A stretch of DNA of 64,000 nucleotides, taken from the NCBI RefSeq assembly GCF_006716675.1, contig NZ_VFPM01000001.1, forward strand, positions 1,054,001 through 1,118,000, written 5' to 3'. Of the stretch, positions 17,593 through 26,663 are shown in pieces (the first letter of the stretch is position 1; each line of letters opens with the position of its first letter). Source of the stretch: Humibacillus xanthopallidus. Its GTDB lineage: Bacteria > Actinomycetota > Actinomycetes > Actinomycetales > Dermatophilaceae. A program made the position numbers and the translations under genes. The notes beneath the pieces were generated by a model. The model searched no databases and was not told the origin of the DNA. It saw nothing but the letters and a program-made list of their open reading frames with translations.

Positions 17593-19554
17593 TCAGACCT
17601 CGATCCGAATGACGCGCCGCATCCAGAACCAACCGATGACCATGAGCACGACAGAGACAATGAGCGTGATCACACCGATCGGCCGCGACCACAGCAGACG
17701 AATGTAGTCGTTGCTCACGAAGACCATGAAGATGAACAGGAAGATCGGGAGCGCTATGAGGATGTAGGCGGAGAGTCGACCCTCTGCTGACAACGCGCGG
17801 ATCTGGCCAGCCAACTGCTCGCGCTCGCGCAGGGTCTGCACCGTCGTCCGCAGCGTGTCCGCGAGGTTCCCGCCCACCTCACGCTGGATTCGGATGGCCA
17901 TGACAGCCCACAACATCGCGGTGCTGTCCATTCGGTCGGCCATTCTCTCCAAGGCGTCAGGAAGGTCGGTCCCGATGCGGGTCTCGGCCAGCGCGCGAGA
18001 GAACTCCTTGGAGATGGGCTCCGACGCGTCGCGCGCAATCGAGTCGAGCGCCTGCGGCAACCCGAAACCGCTGGCAAGGCTCGTCGCCACGAGGGCGAGA
18101 GCACCCGGAAGCTGCTTCTCGAACGCGTTCGAGCGGCGCCGCGCCAGGTGCCGCAGCACGGCCGGCGGCAGGAAGAGGCCCACCAGAACGCCGAAAGTGA
18201 TTCCAAGCAGCACCGAGGAGCTGAGGAAGTAACCACCGATCGCACCTCCAACGAGCACAGCCAACACGCGCAGGAGAAACCATTCACCCGCCCGCAAGGG
18301 CAGGTCTGCCCGATCGATGAGCTGCATCGTTCTGCCCGTGGACTCTCGCTCCTTCATGACACGATCGCCCAGTCCGATGAGCTGCTCGGTGATCGCAGTC
18401 TGGTGAGGCTTGCTCTCGGAGCGGGAGCGCATCCGTGGCTGGGTGACGTACTTCTCGATGGCGGCGAGCCGACGCTCGCGACGAGTCTCGAGGGAGGGTG
18501 CGAGCGTGGTCGCGGCGAGAAGGAAGAGCCCAACGCCGATCAAGCACGCGGCGAGCAACGGCACCCACAGCGGTGTGGAACTCGGCGTCGACGGTGCTGC
18601 CGCCACGACGACGGGTGAAGGGCTCGGGGCGGGCGTTGGGACCGCTGCGGGCGCTGCACCGAGATCCGCGACCAGGCTTGCAGTGAACGGCAGGGAACCC
18701 GCGACACCGCTGATCTTGATGTCGTGCGATCCCTTCAGCTCCGTTGGTGTCTGGATCTCGAACTGCGCCTGCGTGTCGAGGGCCTTGGCTGAGGCCTTGA
18801 AGGCGGCTCGGGCCGCCGCGGAGTTGTAGGCCGAGACCACCGACCCGCCGTTGGCTGACGCGAATCCCCTGAGCGCAGCCGTGGCGTCGGGATCATTTGA
18901 CTTGAAGCGCACGACGTCGACCCGGACCTGCGCCTTCTTCAGAGCGGCAATCGCTTGAGCCCGAGCCGCGTTCTTGTTGGGCGCCAGCGTGTCGGCGCCA
19001 TCGCTCAGCAACACGATGCTGCGGTCCCCGGTTGGGCCCAAGGCCTTCACCGCCGCCATCATCGCCGCGTAGAGCGCCGTGTCCCCGTTCGACACGAGGC
19101 CGTCGACCACGTCTTGCACTGCGCGCCGATCAAGGGTCGGCGCCTGGTCGACGCCAGCCGTGTTGGCAAACGACACCACCCCGACGAGCACGTCCTTCGG
19201 CACCGTGTTCAGGTAGGTCTCGGAGGCGGCCCGGACGGTCGCCATGCCCGACGGGCCCATGGAGCCGCTGGTGTCGATCACCAGCATTGCCCCGCGAACC
19301 ACGTGCTTGGCCTTCTGGATCGAGACCGGCATCTCCTTGCCGTCGATGGTTGCCTTGAGGCTCCCCGGGTCGGCCTCGAGGACGTTCTGGCCGCGGAGGG
19401 TAAGGGCGCCGGTCACCGTCTGGCCATCGGCCTGCACCTCGCTCAAACCCGCGGTGAGGTCGTCGGCAGCGTGAGCCGGGAGGATGCCGACACCTACGAT
19501 CGATGCGAAGGCAATCAACATGCCGGCCAGTCCGCGGGTCACGCCGCTCGTCAC
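17593..19554 (-). CDS. tadB: TadB platform protein fused to N-terminal von Willebrand A domain
   Basis: 653 residues. A signal peptide (about residues 1-30, PAHAA) leads into an extracytoplasmic vWA domain with the MIDAS motif DTSGSMG at residues 94-100 and SDGADT near residue 185. A Pro/Ser/Ala linker (PTPAPSPSP) and a membrane helix (WVPLLAACLIGVGLFLLAA) follow, then the cytoplasmic and membrane T2SSF domain (GALALVATSLASGFGLPQALDSIA, then GGNLADTLRTTVQTLRERE). Ordinary TadB is about 300 residues, so the first half is an added sensor or adhesion module. ATGA overlap with cpaF upstream and 1-base spacing to tadC show tight coupling. Confidence 0.9.
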   Translation of the reverse strand: MTSGVTRGLAGMLIAFASIVGVGILPAHAADDLTAGLSEVQADGQTVTGALTLRGQNVLEADPGSLKATIDGKEMPVSIQKAKHVVRGAMLVIDTSGSMGPSGMATVRAASETYLNTVPKDVLVGVVSFANTAGVDQAPTLDRRAVQDVVDGLVSNGDTALYAAMMAAVKALGPTGDRSIVLLSDGADTLAPNKNAARAQAIAALKKAQVRVDVVRFKSNDPDATAALRGFASANGGSVVSAYNSAAARAAFKASAKALDTQAQFEIQTPTELKGSHDIKISGVAGSLPFTASLVADLGAAPAAVPTPAPSPSPVVVAAAPSTPSSTPLWVPLLAACLIGVGLFLLAATTLAPSLETRRERRLAAIEKYVTQPRMRSRSESKPHQTAITEQLIGLGDRVMKERESTGRTMQLIDRADLPLRAGEWFLLRVLAVLVGGAIGGYFLSSSVLLGITFGVLVGLFLPPAVLRHLARRRSNAFEKQLPGALALVATSLASGFGLPQALDSIARDASEPISKEFSRALAETRIGTDLPDALERMADRMDSTAMLWAVMAIRIQREVGGNLADTLRTTVQTLREREQLAGQIRALSAEGRLSAYILIALPIFLFIFMVFVSNDYIRLLWSRPIGVITLIVSVVLMVIGWFWMRRVIRIEV

Positions 19555-20927
19555 AACCCACCCCGAGAGAAAAGCGAAACCGGCAGCTCGATACCGAGGT
19601 CGGCGAGGTCCTGGGTGAATTTGGGACGGATCCCGGTGGGCACGAGGTGCCCCAGGTACCGGCCCGAGTCGTCGCGACCGGCGGCGTAGTCGAACGTGAA
19701 GATGTCCTGGAGCGTGATGACGTCGGACTCCATGCCTACGACCTCGGTGATGGCGACGATGCGCCGGGAGCCATCCTTGAGGCGCGACTGCTGCACGATG
19801 AGGTCGATGGCTGAGGACACCTGCTCACGGATGGCCCGCACCGGAAGCTCGACCCCGGCCATGAGAACCATCGTCTCGAGGCGCGAAAGACTGTCGCGCG
19901 GGCTGTTGGCGTGCACCGTCGTGATGGAACCGTCGTGGCCGGTGTTCATCGCCTGCAGCATGTCAAGAGCAGCCCCGTCCCGGACCTCCCCGACGATGAT
20001 GCGATCGGGGCGCATGCGAAGCGAGTTGCGCACCAGCTCACGGATTGGGACCGCCCCACGCCCTTCGATGTTTGACGGACGCGATTCGAGTCGGAGGACA
20101 TGATCTTGGCGAAGCTGGAGCTCGGCCGCGTCCTCGATGGTGACGATGCGCTCGTCCTCCGGGAGAAAGGAACTCAACACGTTAAGGGTCGTGGTCTTGC
20201 CCGAGCCGGTTCCGCCGGAGATGACGATGTTTCGCCGCCCGCGCACACAGTCGAACAGGAAGTCCCGCACGGGAATCGTCATCGTGCCGAACGAGATGAG
20301 GTCCCTGTCGCTGAACGGGTCGGCGGCGAACTTACGAATCGTGAGCAAGGCTCCGTCGAGAGCGACCGGAGCGATCACAGCGTTGACGCGCGACCCGTCG
20401 GGCAGTCGAGCGTCCACCATGGGACTCGCCTCATCGATGCGGCGACCGACTCGTCCGACGATCTTGTCGATCGTCCTCCTCAGGTGTTGCTCGTCCGAGA
20501 ACCGAGCCTCCACGGGGTAGATCTTTCCGGCCCGCTCGATGAAGATATCGTCCGGACCGTTGACCATGATTTCCGTGATGTCGGGGTCACGGAGATAGGG
20601 CTCTAAAGGGCCGTGACCGAGGATGTCATCGGAAACGTCCTGGGCGATCTTCGTCCGGTCCGCATGCGAGAGCGGCGTCGGTTCGGATTCCAGGACCTCC
20701 TGAAGTGTGGCGCGCACCTGTGTCGCGAGCTCGGACTCAGTCAGGTGCGGGTCGTAGAGCCGCGGCCCCAGAGATTCAATGAGCGACTGGTGGACCCGAT
20801 TCTTGACTGCCTCGAACGGGTCCCTCCCCCGACGCTTGTTCCGCTGGCTGCGGCTCGCGGTCGCCGTCTGCGCGGGAGGCAGTTCCGCCTGACGTGCTCG
20901 GTTGAGACGGTCTGCAAGGGTGCTCAT
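19551..20927 (-). CDS. cpaF: Tad pilus secretion ATPase CpaF/TadA
   Basis: A 458-residue cytoplasmic hexameric ATPase (GspE/VirB11 family) that powers pilus assembly. The N-terminal domain carries DILGHGPLEPYLRDPDITEIMVNG. Walker A is SGGTGSGKTTTLN, the Asp box is VTIEDAAELQL, and Walker B is IIVGEVRDGAALDML, followed by the His box HDGSITTVHANSPRD. Length and order match CpaF. It is joined by ATGA overlaps to cpaE upstream (20924-20927) and tadB downstream (19551-19554). Confidence 0.96.
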   Translation of the reverse strand: MSTLADRLNRARQAELPPAQTATASRSQRNKRRGRDPFEAVKNRVHQSLIESLGPRLYDPHLTESELATQVRATLQEVLESEPTPLSHADRTKIAQDVSDDILGHGPLEPYLRDPDITEIMVNGPDDIFIERAGKIYPVEARFSDEQHLRRTIDKIVGRVGRRIDEASPMVDARLPDGSRVNAVIAPVALDGALLTIRKFAADPFSDRDLISFGTMTIPVRDFLFDCVRGRRNIVISGGTGSGKTTTLNVLSSFLPEDERIVTIEDAAELQLRQDHVLRLESRPSNIEGRGAVPIRELVRNSLRMRPDRIIVGEVRDGAALDMLQAMNTGHDGSITTVHANSPRDSLSRLETMVLMAGVELPVRAIREQVSSAIDLIVQQSRLKDGSRRIVAITEVVGMESDVITLQDIFTFDYAAGRDDSGRYLGHLVPTGIRPKFTQDLADLGIELPVSLFSRGGL

Positions 20928-22090
20928 TTCTTGCCCCTCAGTAGGGAGAACCCGCGCTTCGCGCCGTTCGGGAGATGCTCACCGAACCTGGTCCGGATTT
21001 CATGATCGGCCAGATCCCGAATGGCGACCGATACCGGGTGGCGCGGCTCGTCCAGCACGAGCGCGACGCCCTTGTTGGTCGACGCAGGCACCGAGAGACT
21101 GTTCGGGATGCTGATCGAGATCTTCTGCTTGAGGGCAGCCTCGACGTCGTCCGGTCGCAGGCCCACCTTCGCATCGGCGCGGTTGAGGATGATCGTCCGC
21201 GCGTCCTTGGGAGCTCCAAGGGTGTCGAGAGTGTTGATGGCGATTCGGAGGTTCTTGACCGCAGGGATGTCCAAGGTGGCGATGAGGACCGTCAGGTCGC
21301 TGGCATCGAAGGCTGACAGGACATGCTCCGTGAAGGACGGGGGTGTGTCGACCAGGATGTAGTCGTACATCGAGCGGACGACGCGGAGGAGTTCGACGAC
21401 GATGCTGGCGCCGATTCGGTCGGCGTCCCCGGGGTCAGCCGGCGCCGCAACGATGTCGAGGCCGCTGTCCGGGTGCGTCGTCACGACCGACGCAACGCCG
21501 GCCGCATCGAGGTGCCCGCTCATTGCCACCAGGTCGAGAATCGATCCTCGTGGAACCAGCTGCAGACTGATGGCCACGTCTCCGAACATCAGGTCGAGGT
21601 CGATGAGGAGCGTCTTCGACCCAGCCGACGCCAGGTAGGTGGCCAAGTTGGTCGACAGGGTGGTCTTTCCCACCCCTCCCTTGGCAGAGAAGACCGTGAC
21701 CACCTTTCCCTCGCTGGCGGAGCTGCTGTGGTGGCCCGCTAGCTGAGAGGTGAGCTCGAGGCTTCGTCGGGCCGCGTCGCCGAGCGCGGTTTGATCGTCC
21801 GCTTGGACGACCTCCCTGATGCCGCTGCGCAGGGCCTGCGCAAGGGCGGTGACGTCCAGCCTGTGACGCAGCAAGATGACACCCAGCTCAGGCCTCTCCA
21901 CCCGCTCGTGCTCGGCGAGGTCGCACGCGGACTCAATGGGAATGTCGGGACCGATGACGACCAGCCGGTGAGCAGGGTCGTCATCGAGGGCACGGCTGAC
22001 GCGCGCGCCGGAGTTGATCTGCTCGACTTCCCCCAGCGCGAACCCATACGCCTCGGCAGCAGCCGGATCGAGGTCCCACAGGATTGTCAC
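20924..22090 (-). CDS. cpaE: Tad pilus localisation ATPase CpaE/TadZ (ParA/MinD-like)
   Basis: 388 residues. The N-terminal ~130 residues are an atypical receiver-like domain. The ParA/MinD domain follows, with the deviant Walker A FSAKGGVGKTTLSTNLA, the switch region LLIDLDLMFGDVAISL, and VDTPPSFTEHVL. CpaE/TadZ positions the pilus machine at a site in the cell. The start is GTG at 22090, overlapping the cpaB stop as GTGA. Confidence 0.92.
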   Translation of the reverse strand: MTILWDLDPAAAEAYGFALGEVEQINSGARVSRALDDDPAHRLVVIGPDIPIESACDLAEHERVERPELGVILLRHRLDVTALAQALRSGIREVVQADDQTALGDAARRSLELTSQLAGHHSSSASEGKVVTVFSAKGGVGKTTLSTNLATYLASAGSKTLLIDLDLMFGDVAISLQLVPRGSILDLVAMSGHLDAAGVASVVTTHPDSGLDIVAAPADPGDADRIGASIVVELLRVVRSMYDYILVDTPPSFTEHVLSAFDASDLTVLIATLDIPAVKNLRIAINTLDTLGAPKDARTIILNRADAKVGLRPDDVEAALKQKISISIPNSLSVPASTNKGVALVLDEPRHPVSVAIRDLADHEIRTRFGEHLPNGAKRGFSLLRGKK

Positions 22091-22857
22091 TTGGCCCCCT
22101 GGTAGATGGACATGTCGTCGACCTGGGAACCCGCGTCAATCTTGACGTCCGACCCGCGCAGCGCGGCGTAGAGCTCATCGCCACTGATGCCGTGGATCAA
22201 ACGCGCGGCCTGCTCGGGGGTTACAGCGACGGTCACCAAGAAACTCGGTGCGGTCTGCTGCTGACTGGTGTCCGTCGTCTTCGTCGGCGCCGCGAGGGCA
22301 GTGTCTCCCATACCGATGACGAGGACATCGCTGAGGAGCACGACAGTCGTCTTGGTAGTTTGCGCTGCAGCTCCGCCACTGGTCGCAGCGCCCTGGGGTG
22401 TGGGCACTGTCGCGTAGATGGCGATACGCGATCCGGGGGTCACGAAGGACCCGACCCGAGCCGGGTCGCTGAGCTGGACCGACACGGCAAGCATGCCGGA
22501 CGGCACCTGAATCGCCTTAGTGCCCACGGGCGTTGTCCCGAAACGGGCGGTCATCAGGAACTCACCAGGCTGCACGTCGGTGAGCGCGAGGAGGGAGTTG
22601 TTCTCCGGGGTGATCTCCTGCAGGGCACCAGCGGGAAGGGCGGCGGCCGCTACGCTCGTCTGAGCGATGAGCTCGTTGCGCTCGGCATCCTTCAAGCTCG
22701 TGCCGGCTGGAACCAGTTTTTGCGCCACATACACCTTTTCAGGTCTCTGATTCTCGATGGCGCGCGCGTCAGCGTTCTTTGCATAGATAACGACCAGGGC
22801 AGCCCCGCCGATGGCCAGAAGGACGGCAATGAGGACAGCGAGAATGCGGCGATTCAT
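22087..22857 (-). CDS. cpaB: Flp pilus assembly protein CpaB/RcpC (SAF domain)
   Basis: 256 residues with an N-terminal signal anchor (RRILAVLIAVLLAIGGAALV). The SAF domain contains VYVAQKLVPAGTSLKDA and, later, VQPGEFLMTARF. The RcpC/CpaB domain carries MLAVSVQLSDPARVGSFVTP, GSRIAIYATV and VTVAVTPEQAARLIHG. In Gram-negatives CpaB is a periplasmic partner of the secretin; monoderm actinobacteria keep it without a secretin. It follows tadG by 29 bases. Confidence 0.92.
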   Translation of the reverse strand: MNRRILAVLIAVLLAIGGAALVVIYAKNADARAIENQRPEKVYVAQKLVPAGTSLKDAERNELIAQTSVAAAALPAGALQEITPENNSLLALTDVQPGEFLMTARFGTTPVGTKAIQVPSGMLAVSVQLSDPARVGSFVTPGSRIAIYATVPTPQGAATSGGAAAQTTKTTVVLLSDVLVIGMGDTALAAPTKTTDTSQQQTAPSFLVTVAVTPEQAARLIHGISGDELYAALRGSDVKIDAGSQVDDMSIYQGAK

Positions 22858-22886
22858 GAAACGTGGATCCTTAGGTTACTGGTCGC

Positions 22887-24221
22887 TTAGCCGGCCGGCG
22901 AAATTACGGTTGGCCCACGAGGGGGCCCCCCACCCGAGCCGACAGAGCCGACCGGTCGCAAAGGAGAGGTGAACCAGCCCCACAGACACTCGGATTTCCA
23001 ACTCTGAGCCGATGGCGCGCCCGGATCACAGGTATTGAGACGATACGCGGCGCCGGTCCCGTCGTAGGCGCTTTTGTCGCCGACGCCACTCACCAGGTTC
23101 TTGTATCCCGCCAAGAAGAAAGACGAAATCCCGGAAATGGTGTAAACCGCGTTGTTGCCGGTACCCGAGACCGAAGTAATTACTGGTACATCGACTTCCG
23201 TGCCCACATACTGAGCAAGGTTTGGCGCCGTGCAGCCGCTGGACGGCGCGGCACCGGGGCTCGCTCCGACGGTTCCGCTCGAGCTGAACACTGCTGTACA
23301 CGGGGGCGCGTTGTCGCACTGCGGGGAGGGATAGCCGAGGTCTGCACAGGTCTTGACCCACCCAAAACCACCAGGCGTGTATGGACCGGGCGGTGGGACG
23401 CTGAGATCAGGCTGACACACCTTGGCCTGTAGAACGGTGGTTTCACTGCCGTTCACATGCCCGAAGATGGTGGTGATGAAGGGCTGCAGCGAAGCAGGGA
23501 CCAGAGGCGGCGTCGTCGTGTTCGGCGCTGGCGAGTATGGCGGCGAGGTGGCGAAGTTAGCACCGTTGTTCGTTGCGACATTCCAGTTGCACAGACCCAG
23601 AACGATCGGCATCGTCAGCTTGGACTGTCCAAGGGGGCCTGCGGCCGCGCGAGCACACGCGCCGTACCCCAGGTCCGTATACGTCTGACCAAACAGGCTC
23701 ACCAGCGGTCTGACGAAGAAGGACGCTAGCGGGCTGGGATCCTTGGCGTTCTTCGAGGTCACGGTGCGTGTTTCGACATAAGGCGTAGTTGCTGTGACCC
23801 ATGGCGGGGGAGGCAAGCATTTCGCAAACTGGCTGTAGTCCCCGGTTTCAGTACACGCTGGCAGGCCTGCAACATTGTTCCCACACACAGATGCGATGGC
23901 CTGCTTCTGCGAGGTGCCCGAGAGCTTTGTGAATGAGTTCTGAGAACCTAGCAGGCTCAGGGACGCCGACGCCGGTGATGTACAGTCCGCGCCGATGGGG
24001 TTTGAGGCGCAGGCCTGTGCCAGCGCCATCGCGGTCGCGTCAGCCCCGTTCTGCAGCTGCCGTCGCTCCAGCAAGATGTTTCCGACATCGACGCTGAGCG
24101 CCAGCATGCCGAGGATTGTTCCTCCCGCGAACAATACCGCCACCAGGGCTGTAACGGCACCCCGCTCACCGTGCTGCCGGCGAAGGCTGCGTCGACCGAA
24201 AAAACGACTCAGCCACCGCAT
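22887..24221 (-). CDS. tadG: TadG-like pilus assembly/pseudopilin protein
   Basis: 444 residues from ATG 24221, overlapping the tadE stop by 13 bases. The N-terminus ERGAVTALVAVLFAGGTILGM is the Tad_N/pseudopilin segment with one membrane helix. It is followed by ALSVDVGNILLERRQLQNG, ADATAMALAQACA, the typical start of TadG proteins. The remaining ~380 residues are extracytoplasmic, Cys-rich and Pro/Ser/Thr-rich, with no vWA motif visible. That lack is balanced by the vWA domain fused to TadB in the same operon. The C-terminus ends in a Gly/Pro tail. A longer upstream start lies within tadE and is not supported. Confidence 0.8.
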   Translation of the reverse strand: MRWLSRFFGRRSLRRQHGERGAVTALVAVLFAGGTILGMLALSVDVGNILLERRQLQNGADATAMALAQACASNPIGADCTSPASASLSLLGSQNSFTKLSGTSQKQAIASVCGNNVAGLPACTETGDYSQFAKCLPPPPWVTATTPYVETRTVTSKNAKDPSPLASFFVRPLVSLFGQTYTDLGYGACARAAAGPLGQSKLTMPIVLGLCNWNVATNNGANFATSPPYSPAPNTTTPPLVPASLQPFITTIFGHVNGSETTVLQAKVCQPDLSVPPPGPYTPGGFGWVKTCADLGYPSPQCDNAPPCTAVFSSSGTVGASPGAAPSSGCTAPNLAQYVGTEVDVPVITSVSGTGNNAVYTISGISSFFLAGYKNLVSGVGDKSAYDGTGAAYRLNTCDPGAPSAQSWKSECLWGWFTSPLRPVGSVGSGGGPPRGPTVISPAG

Positions 24222-24610
24222 TTCATCACCGCCGTAGATGTAAGGGTTGTCGGTAAGCCCGCAACACCTGAGATGGGCCCGAGGATGAACCACGTGAAGG
24301 GGGCGGACACAGCGACTGTCGCATTCCCACCCGGGTTCGCGCACGGCGTCCCGGCCGGCGTCGCAGCCGCCGTGACCGTCAAGCCGGGCGAAGCGGCTTG
24401 CGCCCGGCTTTGAATGTTGGCCAGAGTCGCGGTCGAGACAACAGCTGCACGCGCGCCCTCGCGAGCAGCGTTGGTCAACGTCACCTCAGTGAACAGCATG
24501 CGCCCGAAGTCGACCACACCCCCGATGACCAAGAACATTAGAGGCAGAACCAACGCGAACTCGACCATGGCTGCGCCAAAATCACGCCGGCCCAGCTTGG
24601 CATGTCTCAC
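24209..24610 (-). CDS. tadE: TadE-like minor pseudopilin
   Basis: 133 residues from GTG 24610 with an AGAGGTGG-type ribosome binding site. The TadE hallmark DFGAAMVEFALVLPLMFLV contains the pilin-type Gly followed by AAMVEF, with Glu at +5, then a hydrophobic helix and VDFGRMLFTEVTLTNAAREG. The rest is a short exported beta-rich domain. It lies between the Flp pilins and tadG. Confidence 0.93.
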   Translation of the reverse strand: MRHAKLGRRDFGAAMVEFALVLPLMFLVIGGVVDFGRMLFTEVTLTNAAREGARAAVVSTATLANIQSRAQAASPGLTVTAAATPAGTPCANPGGNATVAVSAPFTWFILGPISGVAGLPTTLTSTAVMKCGG

Positions 24611-24672
24611 TCATCCACCTCTTACCGTCTCTCCGGTGCAGCCCTGCGACGGCCCGCACCGGAGAGGGCCAC

Positions 24673-24840
24673 TCACAGATTGTTCGCAACGCTGCTGAAG
24701 AAGCTCTGCAGGTTCGAACCGATCAAGGTGATGCCCACCAGCGCAACCAGAGCGATGAACGCGACCAGGAGAGCGTACTCCACCATGGTGGCGCCGGACT
24801 CCGGGCGGCCCCGCCGCAAAAGGGTCACAAGTGTGGTCAT
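24673..24840 (-). CDS. flp: Flp/Fap-type pilin, copy 2
   Basis: 55 residues. A class IVb prepilin with short basic leader MTTLVTLLRRGRPESG, processed after G16, then ATMVEYALLVAFIALVALVG with E21 at +5. The tail is GSNLQSFFSSVANNL. It is nearly identical to copy 1 in the hydrophobic core and diverges in leader and tail. ATG at 24840 has GGGAAAGACC upstream. Confidence 0.95.
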   Translation of the reverse strand: MTTLVTLLRRGRPESGATMVEYALLVAFIALVALVGITLIGSNLQSFFSSVANNL

Positions 24841-24892
24841 CGGTCTTTCCCGTCCAAATCTGTGCCTCGTGGTGCGGCCAACGCTCCCTCTA

Positions 24893-25063
24893 TCAGAGCT
24901 GGCCGGCGATGCTGCTGAAGAAGCTCGAGAGCGTCGTGCCCAGGATCGTGATGCCCACAAGGGCGACCAGAGCGATGAAGGCAACGAGCAACGCGTACTC
25001 CACCATCGTGGCGCCGCGGTCATCGGCGACGCGGGTCTGAAGACGTGCAACAAGCTTGGTCAT
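24893..25063 (-). CDS. flp: Flp/Fap-type pilin, copy 1 (major pilin candidate)
   Basis: 56 residues from ATG 25063 with GGAAGG upstream. Leader MTKLVARLQTRVADDRG is cut after G17, followed by ATMVEYALLVAFIALVALVG with E22 at +5 and the tail SSFFSSIAGQL. As the first gene of the operon with the best ribosome binding site, it is probably the major subunit. No prepilin peptidase (TadV/CpaA) is encoded in the window, so processing must use one encoded elsewhere. Confidence 0.95.
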   Translation of the reverse strand: MTKLVARLQTRVADDRGATMVEYALLVAFIALVALVGITILGTTLSSFFSSIAGQL

Positions 25064-25379
25064 GGTGAACCTTCCAATCGAACGCAGGGCCACCCGATGT
25101 GCCCCCCGCGAGCACTGTAGAGACCTATCCGGCCTCGTGTCTCACCATTGCCCAAATCGCAAGCAACGGAACGCCGCGTCGGGCTGTGATCCTCATCCCC
25201 CGACGGCCGTCGGCGCCTCCCGCACGCCGACCCCGCTCCTTGGACGAGGGCCGGGAGCAGCACACGATCGGAGCGGCACCTCAAGGGCCAGCGCTGCTGA
25301 GACCGTTCGCGTTGCAGGACGAGATTGCTCACCCATGAGCAAGGATGGGCGTCGTCACATCGAGAGGAGCCTTGTCCGT
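25064..25379. other. Divergent intergenic region upstream of the tad operon and GT87 gene
   Basis: About 316 bases. It should hold the tad operon promoter (minus) and the GT87 promoter (plus). No gene is supported: the open plus-strand frame reaches back to 25056 but its first part has no ribosome binding site and low-complexity composition. I see no strong palindrome. Confidence 0.45.
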
Positions 25380-26663
25380 ATGGCTGGAACCGGGTATGCG
25401 CGCGACCGCGCCGTCACTCTCGCCGCCATTGCGCTCGCCCGCTGTGACTCCCTGCTGACTCGAGAACGGCTGCGGGTCTATCCCGTCCTGCTGCTCAGCA
25501 TCTGGCTGCTGATGTACGCAATCGTGGCCCACACGAGCCCTGACTGGGTCGCGTTGCCCGACTTCGTCGCGCGTTGGACGGGGGGTCGCCTGCTCCTCGA
25601 TGGTCATGCGGAAGCCTTGTATGACCCGGCCGTCCAGTCGGAGCTCCAAGCGACGGAGCTTCACACCACGGCCCTCTCGTACTTCGTCTCTCCGCCCTTC
25701 GTGGCGCTGGCCATGCTGCCGTTCGCCTTGCTGCCGTATGCCGTCGCGGCGGCACTCTGGACGGTGCTTTCCATTGCCGCCCTGCTCTGCTCCCTCGCAC
25801 TGCTCAGACCCATGGCTCCCAGCGTGATCCGCCGTCACTGGCGGCGCACGTTGGCCTTGGCGACCGCCTTCTACGCCACCCTCGAACTGCTCGGTTCGGG
25901 CCAGGACACGGCCTTCGTGCTACTTGCCGTCTGTGGAGCGATACGCCTCCTGTCCCTCGGGCGAGAGGGGCTCGCGGGGGCGGTGCTTGCCCTGGGCCTC
26001 GCAAAGCCGCAGCTCGTCTTCCTGGCGCCACTGCTCCTTGTGGCGCAGCGCCGATGGCGTGCCGTCACGGCCTTTGTCGCCGCGGGAGCAGCTCTTCTGT
26101 TGATGAGCATCTGGATCGTGGGTCTGGACGGGGTGGTCGATTGGCTGACCTTGCCCACCTCCCCGCTCTACGCGTCAGAGGTGCAGCAGGGCCAGGCCTG
26201 GAAAGCAGTCAGCGTCTCGGCGTTCATCACTGGCTTGGCGCCTCTCAGCTTGGGCGCGTGGTGGACGGCGGCCGCATACGTCATCGGGCTGGCGGCCTGC
26301 TACCCGACGTTGCGGGCGGTGGGGAGGCAGAGTCGGTCCGGGTCTCTGGTGTCGTGGACGATCATCCTGATGGCGACAGCAGTGGCTTCTCCTCACTTCA
26401 TGCTCTACGACCTCGTTCTCCTCCTGCCGGCTCTCTGGGGGCTCGCTGAGATCGCATGGAAGCCGACGACGAGGGGGCTCGTCGCCGTCGTCTTCGTCAT
26501 CGCGTGGCTGGTCGCGCCACTGCACACCGTGACGAGCCCGCTGGGCTGGCCGCTCTCGATTCTCGGAACCGCGTGGATCGCCGTTCCGCTCTGCCTCCTC
26601 TGGTGGACCCTCATAACGGCGAAACCAACTGGGTTCGGCTCCCTCTCAGGGGACACAAGGTGA
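25380..26663 (+). CDS. GT87-family (DUF2029) membrane mannosyltransferase
   Basis: 427 residues from ATG 25380 with AGAGGAG upstream; ATG 25335 is an alternative. About 11 membrane helices. The first outside loop PDFVARWTGGRLLLDGHAEALYDP carries the DUF2029 hallmark Asp and the G-x-LYDP pattern. Later LGLAKPQLVFLAPLLL and ASPHFMLYDLVLLLPAL are also typical. GT87 enzymes use polyprenyl-phosphate mannose as donor (PimE type in mycobacteria). It lies next to the tad operon and to another mannosyltransferase, so glycosylation of envelope lipids or exported proteins is likely. Its stop overlaps the start of the broken gene downstream as GTGA. Confidence 0.82.
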   Translation: MAGTGYARDRAVTLAAIALARCDSLLTRERLRVYPVLLLSIWLLMYAIVAHTSPDWVALPDFVARWTGGRLLLDGHAEALYDPAVQSELQATELHTTALSYFVSPPFVALAMLPFALLPYAVAAALWTVLSIAALLCSLALLRPMAPSVIRRHWRRTLALATAFYATLELLGSGQDTAFVLLAVCGAIRLLSLGREGLAGAVLALGLAKPQLVFLAPLLLVAQRRWRAVTAFVAAGAALLLMSIWIVGLDGVVDWLTLPTSPLYASEVQQGQAWKAVSVSAFITGLAPLSLGAWWTAAAYVIGLAACYPTLRAVGRQSRSGSLVSWTIILMATAVASPHFMLYDLVLLLPALWGLAEIAWKPTTRGLVAVVFVIAWLVAPLHTVTSPLGWPLSILGTAWIAVPLCLLWWTLITAKPTGFGSLSGDTR

